This document shows positions 49,809 through 50,916 of a stretch of DNA of 50,916 bases, one piece after another; the first letter of the stretch is position 1, and every line of letters starts with the position of its first letter. The stretch covers positions 1 to 50,916 of the forward strand of contig FUZS01000021.1 in the NCBI GenBank assembly GCA_900167215.1. The letters run 5' to 3'. The notes beneath the pieces were generated by a model. The model was given only the letters and a program-made list of their open reading frames with translations. It was not told the DNA's origin and made no database searches. Both the position numbers and the translations under genes were made by a program. Source of the stretch: [Eubacterium] yurii. GTDB lineage: Bacteria > Bacillota > Clostridia > Peptostreptococcales > Filifactoraceae.

Positions 49809-50084
49809 ATGTATATAATATTGATATATGATATTTGTAAGGATGAAAACGGTCAAAAGAGATGGAACAGAGTGTTTAAACTCTGTAAAAAATATCTTGT
49901 AAACATTCAAAAATCGGTATTTGAAGGAGAAATTTCAGAAGCTGATTTGATGATACTTAAAAAATCAATAGAAAAGGAAATAAAAAAAGAATGTGATTCG
50001 GTAATTATATTTAAAAGCAGAAATAAGAGATGGCTGGATAAAGATATAATGGGAATGGAACAAGATGATCCATTTATGATATAG
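49809..50084 (+). CDS. cas2: CRISPR-associated protein Cas2
   Basis: This 91-residue ferredoxin-like protein has the conserved start MYIILIYDICKDENGQKRW with the Asp at residue 8, the region LVNIQKSVFEGEISEADL (about 36-53) and a C-terminal strand. It forms the centre of the Cas1-Cas2 integration complex. The length is usual. It is the last cas gene; the leader begins after it. Confidence 0.95.
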   Translation: MYIILIYDICKDENGQKRWNRVFKLCKKYLVNIQKSVFEGEISEADLMILKKSIEKEIKKECDSVIIFKSRNKRWLDKDIMGMEQDDPFMI

Positions 50085-50551
50085 TTTTTTTGTGACAAAT
50101 GAAGTTATTATACTATTTAACATAAATTTTACACTCAAAAACAATATTAAAAATGTTGGAATTTTAATATACTTCAAAAACTTAATACTATACTTGAGCT
50201 ATTTTTTTAATATTTACATTTTATTTAAAAATACTTCTCAACTGATGCACTAAAAAATTAATATATCTTAAAATTCCAACAAAATTCCTAAAATTTTAGC
50301 GAAAAAGAAATAAATATGATTTATTTGTAATTGTCATAGCTCTATGTTAATTTATCAAATAACATTAAAAAAATTGTCGACCTAAGATAGGAGTAAAATA
50401 TAGGGGGATAGACAAATGTGTAAAATTAGCCTTTAAATGAGGTTAAAATTTAAAATTCAAAAATAAATATGATGAAAATTTATTAAAAATATCAAGGTCG
50501 ACAAAAAAGTACTTTCAAAATCAGTAAATATGTGATAATATTAAGTAACGG
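50085..50551 (+). promoter_or_regulatory. CRISPR leader
   Basis: This AT-rich stretch of 467 bp lies between cas2 and the first repeat with no gene. A perfect inverted repeat, TTGTCGACCT (50374-50383) and AGGTCGACAA (50495-50504), encloses about 111 bp and ends 47 bp before the first repeat. An extended -10 (TGTGATAAT, 50531-50539) could start array transcription near 50546; its -35 is poor. Orientation follows from cas2 upstream and the repeats downstream. Confidence 0.75.
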
Positions 50552-50916
50552 ATTTGAATATCACCAGATTGGAATGTAAATTTTTAATTAATGCCTTAAA
50601 ATGTTGAAATTCTCTTTCATTTGAATATCACCAGATTGGAATGTAAATTTAAAAGAGTTGTATGTGGACGCAAGAGATTTGCAAATTTGAATATCACCAG
50701 ATTGGAATGTAAATGAGCTTGTATAATCGTCATTTATACAAGCTCACTTTATTTGAATATCACCAGATTGGAATGTAAATAATCATTGGTTTAAGGAGTT
50801 TTTGGACAGTAAGGCTATTTGAATATCACCAGATTGGAATGTAAATAGCATACTTACATTAGTGTTTGACTTTGTACTTGCCATTTGAATATCACCAGAT
50901 TGGAATGTAAATTTGT
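50552..50916 (+). CRISPR. CRISPR array, 6 repeats visible, cut by the window end
   Basis: Six identical 30-bp repeats begin at 50552, 50619, 50685, 50751, 50817 and 50883. Each starts ATTTGAATATC and ends GGAATGTAAAT. The five spacers are 37, 36, 36, 36 and 36 bases. The repeats show no mutations, as expected at the leader end. The probable crRNA 5' handle, the last eight bases, is ATGTAAAT, unlike the common ATTGAAAN of type I-B. The array goes on beyond the window. Confidence 0.98.

Noticed and set aside
50085-50373. Search for a tracrRNA or small gene in the region after cas2
   Set aside because: No anti-repeat matching the 30-bp repeat and no frame with a ribosome binding site was found; a type I-B system needs no tracrRNA.

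Overview
The window looks like the chromosome of a low-GC, anaerobic Gram-positive bacterium (Bacillota, probably Clostridia, perhaps near the oral Peptostreptococcaceae). The grounds are the strong AT bias, consistent GGAGG-type ribosome binding sites, a nine-gene V/A-type ATPase operon, a purine riboswitch of Gram-positive type, and translation and glycolysis genes of clostridial type. The taxonomic placement is inference. No rRNA and no intact transposase gene were seen.

Layout. 0-3.2 kb: three minus-strand genes matching the STM4015-STM4014-STM4013 set (LRR protein, ATP-grasp-like protein, alkaline-phosphatase-superfamily metalloenzyme), without the radical SAM partner STM4012. 3.6-9.5 kb: a lipoprotein, a U32 peptidase-type protein, and an alpha/beta hydrolase next to a membrane-anchored MurF-like ligase. 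9.5-13.4 kb: a purine salvage unit, with a sigma-A promoter, a purine riboswitch, an NCS2/AzgA-type permease and guanine deaminase. 13.4-16.3 kb: four tandem minus-strand paralogues, each a zinc ribbon plus membrane segments, one broken by an in-frame TAA. 16.4-19.0 kb: a YprB-like exonuclease, a HAD phosphatase and an EamA transporter. 19.6-28.2 kb: the V-type ATPase operon G/H-C-I-K-F-E-A-B-D, closed by a long perfect hairpin. 28.5-33.8 kb: minus-strand glycolysis genes gap, pgk, tpiA and eno (no phosphoglycerate mutase) and a universal stress protein. 34.1-40.8 kb: tRNA-Leu(GAG), a 7-TM protein, gltX, coaX, dusB, greA and lysS. 41.5-50.9 kb: a complete type I-B CRISPR-Cas locus (cas6-cas8b-cas7-cas5, then cas3-cas4-cas1-cas2) followed by a leader and an array that runs off the end of the window.

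How the parts fit. The CRISPR locus has several less ordinary features. There is a well-placed internal ribosome binding site and ATG in cas8b that would give a separate Cas11 small subunit. Cas5 carries a long charged helical insertion. Cas8b has lost the second cysteine of each CXXC pair. The cas genes are split by a terminator plus a miniature inverted-repeat element that abuts the cas3 ribosome binding site and may supply its promoter. The leader holds a 10-bp inverted repeat around GTCGAC, and one spacer is itself a 12-bp hairpin.

Two families of short non-coding inverted-repeat elements (A, about 225 bp; B, about 110-130 bp) occupy many of the intergenic gaps. Nothing was searched or computed: family names come from recognising motifs and overall sequence, and coordinates were read by eye.
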